Below, one piece after another: positions 1-7,759 of a stretch of DNA of 64,000 nucleotides; the first letter of the stretch is position 1, and each line of letters starts with the position of its first letter. The notes under the pieces were generated by a model. That model was given only the letters and a program-made list of their open reading frames with translations, was not told the origin of the DNA and searched no databases. The stretch comes from Thermomonas aquatica (lineage in GTDB: Bacteria; Pseudomonadota; Gammaproteobacteria; Xanthomonadales; Xanthomonadaceae), in assembly GCF_006337105.1 (NCBI RefSeq), contig NZ_CP040871.1, positions 2,203,501-2,267,500 on the forward strand, given 5' to 3'. The position numbers were made by a program, and so were the translations under genes.

Positions 1-734
1 CAGAACCAGCTGACGCCGAGCACCGAATTGCGCACCGCGAGTTGCTTCTTCGTCAGCCGCAGGATCGCCAGCGATTCCGGGATCGGGTTCCACTGCACCT
101 TCAGGTCGGGCGCGGAGGCATCGACGGTCGGGATCGCGCGGCTGGCCAGGTTGCCGCAGACCGCCAGCAGGATCACCGCCACCGCCGCCGCCTGCGTGCC
201 GTGTTCGCCCGCCACCGCGAAGATCAGCCCGCCGAACAGCATGCCCAGCAACACCGCGATGCTGGTGCCCATCTCCACCAGCCCGTTGCCGCCGGTCAGC
301 TCTTCCGGCTTCAGCACCGAGGGCAAAATCGAATACTTCACCGGCCCGAACAGCGTGCTCTGCACGCCGGTGGCGAACAGGCACACCAGCAGCAGCGGCA
401 GGCTCTGCAGCAGGAAGGCGACCGCCGCCACCGACATGATCGCGATCTCCATCGCGGTGGTGATGCGGATCAGCTTCGACTTCTCGGTGCGCTCGGCGAA
501 CTGCCCGGCGATCGAGGAGAACAGGAAATACGGCAGGATGAACACCGCCGGCGCCAGCTGGGTGTAGGTGCCGCGGGTGGACGGATCCAGCGTGCCCGCC
601 GCGGCCATCACCCCCAGCAGGCCGATGATCGCCTGCCGGAACACGTTGTCGTTGAAGGCCCCGAACGCCTGCACGGTGAAGTAGGGCAGGAAGCGGCGCT
701 GCTTGAGCAGTTCGAACTGGCTGTGGCCGGACAT
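1..734 (-). CDS. MFS transporter, N-terminal part (LplT-like), truncated by window edge
   Basis: This reading frame is open from an ATG at 734 to the left edge of the window, so only about the first 244 residues are visible. It starts MSGHSQFELLKQRRFLPYF and continues with QAFGAFNDNVFRQA, the signature of the MFS branch that includes lysophospholipid transporter LplT and the transporter half of acyl-ACP synthetase/acyltransferase fusions. Several hydrophobic segments alternate with short charged loops, for example AERTEKSKL between helices 2 and 3 and GPVKYSILP after helix 4. In that branch, proteins flip lysophospholipids across the inner membrane for re-acylation. The substrate here is inferred from the family only. 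Whether an acyltransferase domain follows is outside the window. Confidence 0.75.
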   Translation of the reverse strand, partial: MSGHSQFELLKQRRFLPYFTVQAFGAFNDNVFRQAIIGLLGVMAAAGTLDPSTRGTYTQLAPAVFILPYFLFSSIAGQFAERTEKSKLIRITTAMEIAIMSVAAVAFLLQSLPLLLVCLFATGVQSTLFGPVKYSILPSVLKPEELTGGNGLVEMGTSIAVLLGMLFGGLIFAVAGEHGTQAAAVAVILLAVCGNLASRAIPTVDASAPDLKVQWNPIPESLAILRLTKKQLAVRNSVLGVSWF

Positions 735-848
735 GCGTCCCCCGGGGTTTTGCGGAGTCTAGCGGAGCCGAAAAGGCGAAATGGAGTCCAGATCGAATTT
801 CGCGTCCACGATGTCTGCTCAGTCTTGAGCGACAGTCGAGAAACTTCG

Positions 849-862
849 CTCTGACCCCTTTT
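849..862. repeat. Short repeat copy at left edge of restriction cassette
   Basis: CTCTGACCCCTTTT here is identical to part of the inverted repeat at 4623-4705, on the other side of the restriction/NERD gene pair. The sequence before it (771-804, beginning AAAAGG and ending ATTTCG) loosely resembles the opposite arm, so 771-862 may be a decayed copy of the whole hairpin element. The exact 14-bp match is seen directly. The extended homology is tentative. Confidence 0.5.
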
Positions 863-894
863 CGCGATAGCCTCGCGGGCAGGGAGGGCAACGG

Positions 895-3687
895 ATGCCG
901 CTGAGTCTCAACGAAATACGGGAGCGCGCCCGCGCGTTCGCCAAGGAATGGGCGCAAGAGACCTCGGAGCGTGCGGAAGCGCAGAGCTTCTGGAACGGCT
1001 TCTTCGATGTGTTCGGCGTCAAGCGCCGCCGCGTGGCGGTGTTCGAGCAGAAGGCCGAGCGTTTCTCCGGCAGCAAGCAGGGCCGCATCGATGTGTTCTG
1101 GCCCGGCGTGATGCTGGCGGAGCACAAGAGCGCCGGCGTGGATCTGGATGCCGCCTACGCGCAGGCCACCGATTACTTCGCCGGCATCGGTGATGCCGAG
1201 TTGCCACGCTACGTGCTGGTCAGCGACTTCCAGCGCTTCCGGCTGCACGACCTCGAAGGCGATGCCGCTCCGGTCGAATTCAAGCTGGCCGACCTGCCCA
1301 AGCAGATCGGCCGTTTCGGCTTCATCAGCGGTTACCAGGCCCGTACCTACAAGGAAGAAGACCCGGTCAACGTGCAAGCCGCCGAGCGCATGGGCAAGCT
1401 GCACGATGCGTTGAAGGCCGCAGGCTACGACGGCCACTCACTGGAACTGCTGCTGGTGCGCCTGCTGTTCTGCCTGTTCGCGGATGACACCGGCATCTTT
1501 CCGCGGCAGGCCTTCCATGACCTCATCGACCAGCGCACCTCCGTGGACGGTGCCGACCTCGGCCTGTGGATCGGCCGCCTGTTCCAGGTGCTGAACACCC
1601 CGCCGGAGGCGCGCCAGAAGACGCTGGACGAGCAGCTCGCCGAGCTGCCCTACGTCAACGGCAAGCTGTTCGAGGAAATGCTGCCGCTGGCCGATTTCAA
1701 CGCGCAGATGCGCGGCCTGCTGCTGGACGCCAGCACGCTGGACTGGAGCCGGATCAGCCCGGCCATCTTCGGTTCCATGTTCCAGTCGGTGATGGACAGC
1801 AAGGCGCGGCGCAACCTGGGTGCGCACTACACCAGCGAGAAGAACATCCTCAAGCTGATCGGCCCGCTGTTCCTGGATGGGCTGAAGGTGGAACTGGACA
1901 AGGCCGGCAAGGACGAGAAAAAGCTGGCCCAGCTGCACCGCAAGCTGGCCACGTTGAAATTCCTCGATCCCGCCTGTGGCTGCGGCAATTTCCTGGTGAT
2001 CGCCTACCGCGAACTGCGCGAACTGGAGCTCGAGGTGTTGAAGCGCCAATTCGCCACCCAACAGTCGGTGCTGGTGCGGGTGCAGGACCATGTGTTGATC
2101 GATGTGGACCAGTTCTACGGCATCGAGATCGAGGAGTTCCCGGCGCAGATCGCCCAGGTGGCGATGTGGCTGATGGATCACCAGATGAACCTGCGGGTGT
2201 CCGAGCACTTCGGCGAAAACGTGGTGCGGCTGCCGCTGAAGAAATCCGCGACCATCGTGCATGGCAATGCGTTGCGGATCGATTGGAACGACGTGGTGCC
2301 GGCGGTGGAACTGAGCTACATCCTGGGAAATCCACCGTTTATCGGGCATCAGTGGCGCGACGCCGATCAGATGGCAGACATGACTCGCATCTGGGGCTCG
2401 GAAGGGCGGTTCGGGCGGCTCGATTACGTCACGGCTTGGTACCGCTTGGCTGTTGATTACATGCAAGGCAATCCAGCAATTCGGGCTGCATTCGTTTCGA
2501 CAAATTCGATCAGTCAAGGCGAACAGGTTGGCATTCTGTGGGCAGATTTGTTAGCTCGCGGAGTGCGCCTTCACTTCGGCCATCGTACTTTTCAGTGGAC
2601 AAATGAGGCAAAGGGAAAAGCAGCGGTTCATTGCGTCATCGTTGGATTCGGTTTGACGGATGCAGTTCCTAAGCGAATTTTCGATTACGTCGAACTCAAA
2701 GGCGAGCCACATGAGCAGATCGTCGGATCACTGAGTCCGTATCTCGTGGAAGGCGGTGAGTTGGTACTTCCGTCCAGGACACAGCCGCCGCACGGCTATC
2801 CACTAATGACTAAAGGCAGCCAGCCGACTGATGGCGGTCATCTGATTCTTGATCCAGAGGAAAGAGAAGACTTGCTCGCACAAGATCCAATTGCCGCCGA
2901 GTGGGTGAAACCGTTCATCGGTGGCGAAGAGTTGATCAATGGGTCAATGCGATATTGCTTGTGGCTAAAGGATTGTCCGCCGAGCGCGTTGCGGAAGATG
3001 CCGGCTGTACTTGATCGACTTGAAAAAGTGAAGGCGGCCCGTCTGAGAAGTTCAACTGCAAGTGTGCGCGAGTGGGCTATTCGCCCGAGCCTTTTCACGC
3101 AGGATCGCCAGCCGACGACGTCATATCTGGCAATCCCTAGAGTTTCATCGGAACGGCGCACATTCATCCCGATGGGATACCTCGAGCCTGATGTCATCGC
3201 CCACGAGAAGCTCATCATCATTCCGGGTGCGACGCTTTTCCACCTCGGTGTTCTGACATCGACCATGCACATGGCTTGGATGCGCGCCGTCGCTGGTCGA
3301 CTTGAAAGTCGCTACAGCTATGCGCCCGCCGTCTACAACAACTTCCCCTGGCCGGACATCAGCGACGAGAAACACCGTACCTCCATCGAAGCCGCCGCCC
3401 AAGGCGTACTGGGCGCCCGCGCCCAGTTCCCCGATGCTACGCTGGCCGATCTCTACGACCCACTGACCATGCCACCCGCCCTGGTCAAGGCGCATGCCGC
3501 CCTCGACAAGGCCGTTGACGCCGCCTACATCGCCGCCGAAAAGGCCGCAGGCCGCAAACCACCAAAACTGTCCACCGACGCCGAGCGAGTGGCCTTCCTG
3601 TTCGAACGCTACCAGGCCCTCACCAGCCTGTTGCCGGCCACGAAGCAGAAGAAGACGGCGCGCAAGCGCAAGGACCCGGTTGCATGA
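895..3687 (+). CDS. Type IIL (MmeI-like) restriction-modification enzyme
   Basis: A single-chain restriction endonuclease plus adenine methyltransferase of the MmeI family, 930 residues against about 920 for MmeI. The N-terminus closely resembles MmeI, and D66, then nine residues, then E76-x-K78 matches the MmeI nuclease motif. The methyltransferase domain shows a motif X region (LGAHYTSEKN, near residue 310), motif I DPACGCGNF at 358-366 and motif IV NPPF at 479-482. The remainder is the target-recognition part. Such enzymes methylate one strand of a short asymmetric site and cut about 20 nt away. Codon usage turns AT-richer from about codon 480 to 810 and then returns to normal, which suggests the specificity region was replaced. 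Its stop overlaps the next start (ATGA). The recognition site cannot be read from sequence alone. Confidence 0.9.
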   Translation: MPLSLNEIRERARAFAKEWAQETSERAEAQSFWNGFFDVFGVKRRRVAVFEQKAERFSGSKQGRIDVFWPGVMLAEHKSAGVDLDAAYAQATDYFAGIGDAELPRYVLVSDFQRFRLHDLEGDAAPVEFKLADLPKQIGRFGFISGYQARTYKEEDPVNVQAAERMGKLHDALKAAGYDGHSLELLLVRLLFCLFADDTGIFPRQAFHDLIDQRTSVDGADLGLWIGRLFQVLNTPPEARQKTLDEQLAELPYVNGKLFEEMLPLADFNAQMRGLLLDASTLDWSRISPAIFGSMFQSVMDSKARRNLGAHYTSEKNILKLIGPLFLDGLKVELDKAGKDEKKLAQLHRKLATLKFLDPACGCGNFLVIAYRELRELELEVLKRQFATQQSVLVRVQDHVLIDVDQFYGIEIEEFPAQIAQVAMWLMDHQMNLRVSEHFGENVVRLPLKKSATIVHGNALRIDWNDVVPAVELSYILGNPPFIGHQWRDADQMADMTRIWGSEGRFGRLDYVTAWYRLAVDYMQGNPAIRAAFVSTNSISQGEQVGILWADLLARGVRLHFGHRTFQWTNEAKGKAAVHCVIVGFGLTDAVPKRIFDYVELKGEPHEQIVGSLSPYLVEGGELVLPSRTQPPHGYPLMTKGSQPTDGGHLILDPEEREDLLAQDPIAAEWVKPFIGGEELINGSMRYCLWLKDCPPSALRKMPAVLDRLEKVKAARLRSSTASVREWAIRPSLFTQDRQPTTSYLAIPRVSSERRTFIPMGYLEPDVIAHEKLIIIPGATLFHLGVLTSTMHMAWMRAVAGRLESRYSYAPAVYNNFPWPDISDEKHRTSIEAAAQGVLGARAQFPDATLADLYDPLTMPPALVKAHAALDKAVDAAYIAAEKAAGRKPPKLSTDAERVAFLFERYQALTSLLPATKQKKTARKRKDPVA

Positions 3688-4571
3688 AATGGCAAGTCTT
3701 CATCGGTCACTTCGTCTTCGTGGCGTCGGTGCTCTTCACCGGCGTCGTCGTGATTGGCTTCAAGCTGCTACGCCAGTACCAGCGCCGACGTTCGCCACTG
3801 CATGGTAAGCAGATCGGCCATGTGCCGGGACAGCAATTGCTGGATCGAATCGAAAAGGCCAGTGAAGGTGTCGGCTACGGCGTCGACGTCATGACGCTCG
3901 CGTTGCCGTTGCTGTTTCTGGTCTGGGCAACGCTGCGAATCGATTGGACGAACGTTCGATTCGGGGTGGCCGAGCTGATATTCGTGGCAGGTTGGCTCAT
4001 TTTTTTCGGATATGGCTTTTGGCAGTACCAGCGCCATGCCAAGCAGCGTGAGCAAGCGCGCGATGGACTTTTGGCGGAACGCGTCACGGGAATGCAGCTC
4101 AATCGGCTCGTCGCCCAAGGATGCGTGGTGCTGCATGACTTGCCTAGCGAGGTCGGCAATATCGATCATGTGGTTGTGTCGCCGCAAGCGGTGTTTGCGA
4201 TCGAGACGAAATCCTTCCGGAAGCCGAAGGGCGATGGCGAAAACCATCGCGTCCGATTCGACGGACGGGCACTGCATTTCCCCGATTTCACTAACGTCGA
4301 AGCCGTGCCGCAGGCAGAGCGAGGGGCGCAATGGTTGGCGCGCTTCCTGCGAGAGAAGCTGGGGAGCGATTTCCCGGTGATCCCCGCTCTGTCGTTGCCG
4401 GGCTGGTACATCGAACGCACGGAGCAAGCGAAGGCATCCCCCGTTCGCGTGTTCACGCCGATGGGGCGGGGGGCGGATTTCATGGCATACCCAACCGAAC
4501 GGATTGATGCGAACCAACGTGCGCTGATTGCACAGTCGCTAGCGCTCCGTTACCCGGAAATCAAGGAATAG
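3684..4571 (+). CDS. Membrane-anchored NERD-domain protein
   Basis: A 295-residue protein with an N-terminal membrane helix (about 6-27), two more hydrophobic segments (about 70-84 and 95-113) and a cytoplasmic NERD (nuclease-related) domain from about 127. The NERD core is visible as VVLHDLP, then GNIDHVVV with D161, then AIETKS with E174 and K176. This D...ExK arrangement is typical of restriction-type nuclease folds. The gene overlaps the MmeI-like gene by 4 bp, so the two are probably translated together. This suggests an accessory defence role, although the function of NERD proteins is poorly defined. Base composition is lower in GC than the surrounding genes (30 of 60 bases at 3961-4020), consistent with acquisition by transfer. 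Confidence 0.75.
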   Translation: MKWQVFIGHFVFVASVLFTGVVVIGFKLLRQYQRRRSPLHGKQIGHVPGQQLLDRIEKASEGVGYGVDVMTLALPLLFLVWATLRIDWTNVRFGVAELIFVAGWLIFFGYGFWQYQRHAKQREQARDGLLAERVTGMQLNRLVAQGCVVLHDLPSEVGNIDHVVVSPQAVFAIETKSFRKPKGDGENHRVRFDGRALHFPDFTNVEAVPQAERGAQWLARFLREKLGSDFPVIPALSLPGWYIERTEQAKASPVRVFTPMGRGADFMAYPTERIDANQRALIAQSLALRYPEIKE

Positions 4572-4605
4572 TGCCGATGACCAAGGCAAGCGGTTTTGTC
4601 ACGGC

Positions 4606-4705
4606 GGAAAAGAGGTCAGCGGAAAAGGGGTCAGAGTAGAGTTTCGTGGTGTGGTGTACGGGCTGGCCGGGCTGGGTCGGCACGAAATCTACTCTGACCC
4701 CTTTT
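4606..4705. repeat. Inverted repeat element (REP/MITE-like) at right edge of restriction cassette
   Basis: An 18-bp sequence AAAAGGGGTCAGAGTAGA (4623-4640) recurs as its exact reverse complement at 4688-4705. The pairing extends inward through TTTCGTG (4642-4648) and CACGAAA (4681-4687) with one bulged base, leaving a loop of about 32 nt. A near-copy of the first 15 bases (4606-4620) sits directly before it as a tandem repeat. A partial copy lies at 849-862. Sequences of this type are often found near REP-associated transposase genes in related bacteria, but no transposase is encoded here. Confidence 0.65.
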
Positions 4706-4743
4706 CCTTTATGAAGAAGATCCTGCGGCAGTAGCATGGCGCC

Positions 4744-5184
4744 ATGCCGCGCTCCCGCCTCCCCATCCCCTGGACCCACGTTGCCCTGTACGCCGCGCTG
4801 CTCGCGGCCGGCACCGTGCTCCTGCAGTGGCTGGACTACCAGCGATTGGTACGCAGCAACGCGGGGCTGGTCTACGACGGCCTGCTGGCCACCGGCTTCC
4901 TCGCGCTCGGCATCTGGCTGGGGGTACGCCTGCTGGCGAAGCGTCCGCCGCCGACGGAAGGCGAGGGCAATCCGCAAGCCCAGGCGGCGCTCGGGATCAG
5001 TGCGCGCGAGCTGGAGGTGCTGCACGAGATCGCTGCCGGCCATTCCAACAAGGAGATCGCGGCGCGCCTGCATGTCTCGCCGAACACGGTGAAGACCCAT
5101 GTCGCGCGGCTGCTGGAGAAGTTGGGGGCCAAGCGCCGCACGGAGGCCTTGCGACGGGCGCGGGAACTGGGCCTGATGCCGTAA
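4744..5184 (+). CDS. Membrane-anchored LuxR-family HTH regulator
   Basis: A small 146-residue protein with two predicted membrane helices (about 11-29 and 45-65) followed by a LuxR/GerE DNA-binding domain (about 84-141). The domain has the usual core SARELEVLHEIAAGHSNKEI and then VSPNTVKTHVARLLEKL. There is no receiver or ligand-binding domain, so this is a DNA-binding domain tethered directly to the membrane. It is followed 107 bp downstream by a DUF4199 membrane protein. That spacing and order suggest the two work together, possibly as a sensor and regulator of envelope state. No target genes can be named from the sequence. The ATG at 4744 is preferred because it leads straight into the first helix. 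Confidence 0.8.
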   Translation: MPRSRLPIPWTHVALYAALLAAGTVLLQWLDYQRLVRSNAGLVYDGLLATGFLALGIWLGVRLLAKRPPPTEGEGNPQAQAALGISARELEVLHEIAAGHSNKEIAARLHVSPNTVKTHVARLLEKLGAKRRTEALRRARELGLMP

Positions 5185-5291
5185 GCCTGCGTTTTGATGG
5201 GTGATTCCGATGAAATCACCCTTCCGGGCGATGGACGCGGCGGGGCGAATCGCCTGCAATCCGGGCTGGTGCAATCAATCGGAGGTGGGGC

Positions 5292-5825
5292 ATGTGGCGC
5301 GACATCCTGAAGTACGGCGCGATCGCGGGGCTGGTGGTCGGCGCGGTGATGATCGTGGGGTTCTGGTCGGCCGGCGGCGACATGCCGCACGGCGCGATGG
5401 GCATGGTCATCGGCTACGCGACCATGCTGCTGGCGCTGAGCGCGGTGTTCATGGGCATCAAGCACCACCGCGACGTGGCCGGCGGCGGGGTGATCCGGTT
5501 CTGGCCGGCGTTCGGCATGGGCCTGGGGATCTCGTTCGTCGCCGCGCTGTTCTACGTGGCGGCGTGGGAGTTCGTGCAGGCGACCATCGTCCACGACTTC
5601 GCCGGCAGCTACGCCGCGTCGGTGATCGCCGCGCAGAAGGCCAAGGGCATCGACCCGGCCGCGCTGGCCAGGCTGACCGCAGACATGGAGGCGTTCAAGG
5701 TCCAGTATGCGAACCCGCTGTTCCGCCTGCCGATGACCTTCGCCGAGGTGTTCCCGGTCGGCGTGCTGGTCTCGCTGGTGTCGGCGCTGGTGCTGCGCAA
5801 TCCGCGGGTGCTGCCGGCGCGGTAA
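5292..5825 (+). CDS. DUF4199 membrane protein
   Basis: A 177-residue inner-membrane protein with four hydrophobic segments (about 7-26, 36-57, 73-95 and 150-170). The long loop between the third and fourth is charged and alanine-rich. The pattern and residues such as MGIKHHRD after the second helix fit the DUF4199 family, whose function is unknown. A good ribosome-binding site (GGAGG at 5280-5284) precedes the ATG. It follows a membrane-tethered LuxR-type regulator, a pairing that suggests a shared role. Confidence 0.75.
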   Translation: MWRDILKYGAIAGLVVGAVMIVGFWSAGGDMPHGAMGMVIGYATMLLALSAVFMGIKHHRDVAGGGVIRFWPAFGMGLGISFVAALFYVAAWEFVQATIVHDFAGSYAASVIAAQKAKGIDPAALARLTADMEAFKVQYANPLFRLPMTFAEVFPVGVLVSLVSALVLRNPRVLPAR

Positions 5826-5897
5826 CGCACCGTTGCGTTCCATCCATCGGCATCGCACCTGCGCAGCCGTGCCCATAGAGTGAGGGGGTCGATGCCG

Positions 5898-6773
5898 ATG
5901 GAGTCCGCCATGTCCGCCACCCCGCTGATGCCCGCCGCCTTCCTCGGCCACGGCAGCCCGATGAACGCGCTGGAGCGCAACCGCTATACCGAGGCCTGGC
6001 GCGCGTTCGGCGCGGCGGTGCCGCGGCCGCGGGCGATCCTGGCGGTGTCGGCGCACTGGTACGTCAACGGACTGGCGGTCACCGCGATGCCGCGGCCGCG
6101 CACCATCCACGATTTCTACGGCTTCCCGCAGGCGCTGTTCGACGTGCAGTACCCGGCGCCGGGCCTGCCGGAACTGGCGCAGGAAGTGGCCGACGCCATC
6201 TCGCCGGATCGCGTCGGCGCGGACCTCGATGGTTGGGGGCTCGACCACGGCACCTGGGGCGTGCTGGTGCATGCCTTCCCCGATGCCGACATCCCGGTGG
6301 TGCAGTTGTCGATCGATGCGCGCAAGCCGCTGGACTGGCACCTGCAACTGGGTGCGAAGCTGGCGGCGTTGCGCGAACGCGGCGTGCTGATCGTGGGCAG
6401 CGGCAACGTGGTGCACAACCTGCGCGCGATGGATCGCCACCAGCCGGATGGCGGGTTCGATTGGGCGCAGCGGTTCGATGACGCCGCGCGTGCGTTGATG
6501 ACCGAACGCCCGCACGACGTGCCGTCGCTGGCCTCGCATCGCGATTACAAGCTCGCGGTGCCGACCGACGAACATTTCCTGCCGCTGCTGTATGTCGCCG
6601 GGCTGGCGTCTGCCGCCGGCAAGACCACGGATGTGCTGGTCGATGGCTATGCCCTGGGTTCGCTGTCGATGACCGCGTACACGCTGCAGGCGCATTGCCC
6701 CGAAGCCACGGGCGATGGCGGCGGCGCGGCGCCGATCGACACCACCCTGCCGCCGGAAGACGCGAACGTGTGA
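5898..6773 (+). CDS. ygiD: 4,5-DOPA-extradiol-dioxygenase-like protein (YgiD family)
   Basis: A class III extradiol ring-cleavage dioxygenase of the DODA/YgiD family. The N-terminus has the family signature FLGHGSPMNA, followed by AILAVSAHWY with a metal-ligand histidine. LDHGTWGVL and the GSGNVVHNL stretch supply further conserved histidines. Family members use a metal ion to open catechol rings, and E. coli YgiD acts on L-DOPA in vitro; the physiological substrate is uncertain. Three in-frame ATGs (5892, 5898, 5910) are possible. 5898 lies 9 nt after a GGGGG ribosome-binding site and is preferred, giving about 291 residues, close to but somewhat longer than the usual family length. It appears to be a single-gene unit. 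Confidence 0.82.
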   Translation: MESAMSATPLMPAAFLGHGSPMNALERNRYTEAWRAFGAAVPRPRAILAVSAHWYVNGLAVTAMPRPRTIHDFYGFPQALFDVQYPAPGLPELAQEVADAISPDRVGADLDGWGLDHGTWGVLVHAFPDADIPVVQLSIDARKPLDWHLQLGAKLAALRERGVLIVGSGNVVHNLRAMDRHQPDGGFDWAQRFDDAARALMTERPHDVPSLASHRDYKLAVPTDEHFLPLLYVAGLASAAGKTTDVLVDGYALGSLSMTAYTLQAHCPEATGDGGGAAPIDTTLPPEDANV

Positions 6774-6905
6774 ACGGCGACGCCGTCACGAGGCGTCGAC
6801 ACGGCTGAACCCGACGGAACCGCGATCGGTGCGCGGCGCGCGCGTTCGCGCGGTGGACAGGTCGGGGTCGGTACGGTGGCGCCTCCCCCACCCAGGAGCC
6901 ACCCC

Positions 6906-7181
6906 ATGACGGCCGATGTGAAGACGCCGCTGGAACAAGTGAATGCCGCGCTGGCGCAGCTGAAGGAAATGCGGCACTACTCCAGGACCTACGTGGAGCA
7001 GCTGACCGCGCAATGGCTGCTGTTCGACGGCCCGCTGAAGAAATTGAAACAGGCGGGCAAGTTCGAGGAGCTGATGACCCGCCAGGCCGAATTCCACGAG
7101 GTGCTCGACGAGGAAGTCGGCTTGCTGGAGGACCTGGCGAAGGAACTGCAGCCACCGCCGGAACAGGAGGCCGTGGCCTGA
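6906..7181 (+). CDS. Small hypothetical helical protein
   Basis: A 91-residue, charged, largely helical protein without signal peptide or membrane segment. It is rich in Leu, Glu, Lys and Gln and ends in a proline/glutamate tail. The central segment LFDGPLKKLKQAGKFEELM suggests a coiled coil or helical bundle. The ATG at 6906 has an AGGAG ribosome-binding site (6894-6898) at 7-nt spacing, so it is preferred over the in-frame upstream ATG at 6876. No family was recognised. The gene converges on the hemerythrin-domain gene. Confidence 0.6.
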   Translation: MTADVKTPLEQVNAALAQLKEMRHYSRTYVEQLTAQWLLFDGPLKKLKQAGKFEELMTRQAEFHEVLDEEVGLLEDLAKELQPPPEQEAVA

Positions 7182-7217
7182 GGCCGGAACGGATGCGGCC
7201 GGTCGCGGCCGCATCCC

Positions 7218-7679
7218 TCATTCGGCGGCCAGCTTGCGCAGCATCCTGGCGTAGTCGCGTCGGTAGCCGCCGGCGTAGCGCAGCTTCGCGGCCGCGCCGA
7301 GGATCTTCCCGGAAAGCTGGAAGAACTTCCTTTCCTCCTCGCGCAGGTGGTGGTGCACCTGGTGCGAGAGTCCGCGCGCTTTCTCGAGCCACGGTTCGCC
7401 GCGCGGATCCAGCGACTGCAGCTCGGCCACCCGTTCGTCGATCTCGTGGTGCTCGTGCAGCGCATGGCGCGAGGCATCGAGGCCGGCGTCGTCCATCAGC
7501 ATCGGTACGTAGAGGTAGCGCTCCTCGGCGGCTTCGTGCGCGGCCAGTTCCAGGCGCAGCGCGGCGAACAGCTCGATGCGCGCGCGGGTGCCGGGCTTGG
7601 AGCGCAGCAGCCGGCGGCACAGGCCGCGCTGGCGTTCGTGGCTTTCGCGCAGGGCGTCGTACAGGTTCCCGGTGGTCAT
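7218..7679 (-). CDS. Hemerythrin HHE domain protein
   Basis: A 153-residue four-helix protein of the hemerythrin HHE family. The iron-binding histidine and glutamate pairs are visible as ESHERQ near the start, LAAHEAAEERYL in the second helix, HEHHEID in the third and VHHHLREEERKFF in the fourth. Proteins of this family bind a di-iron centre and sense or buffer oxygen, nitric oxide or iron. The ATG at 7679 follows an AGGAGAA ribosome-binding site, so the longer upstream extension is not needed. It is transcribed away from the FAD oxidoreductase that follows; the roughly 80-bp gap should hold both promoters. Confidence 0.85.
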   Translation of the reverse strand: MTTGNLYDALRESHERQRGLCRRLLRSKPGTRARIELFAALRLELAAHEAAEERYLYVPMLMDDAGLDASRHALHEHHEIDERVAELQSLDPRGEPWLEKARGLSHQVHHHLREEERKFFQLSGKILGAAAKLRYAGGYRRDYARMLRKLAAE

Positions 7680-7759
7680 GGCGTTCTCCTGTCTCGTTGA
7701 CTCTTCCTGCACGGGAATGCGCACAGGCTGCGCCCACGGAGGCAAGTGCCGGGGCAGGC

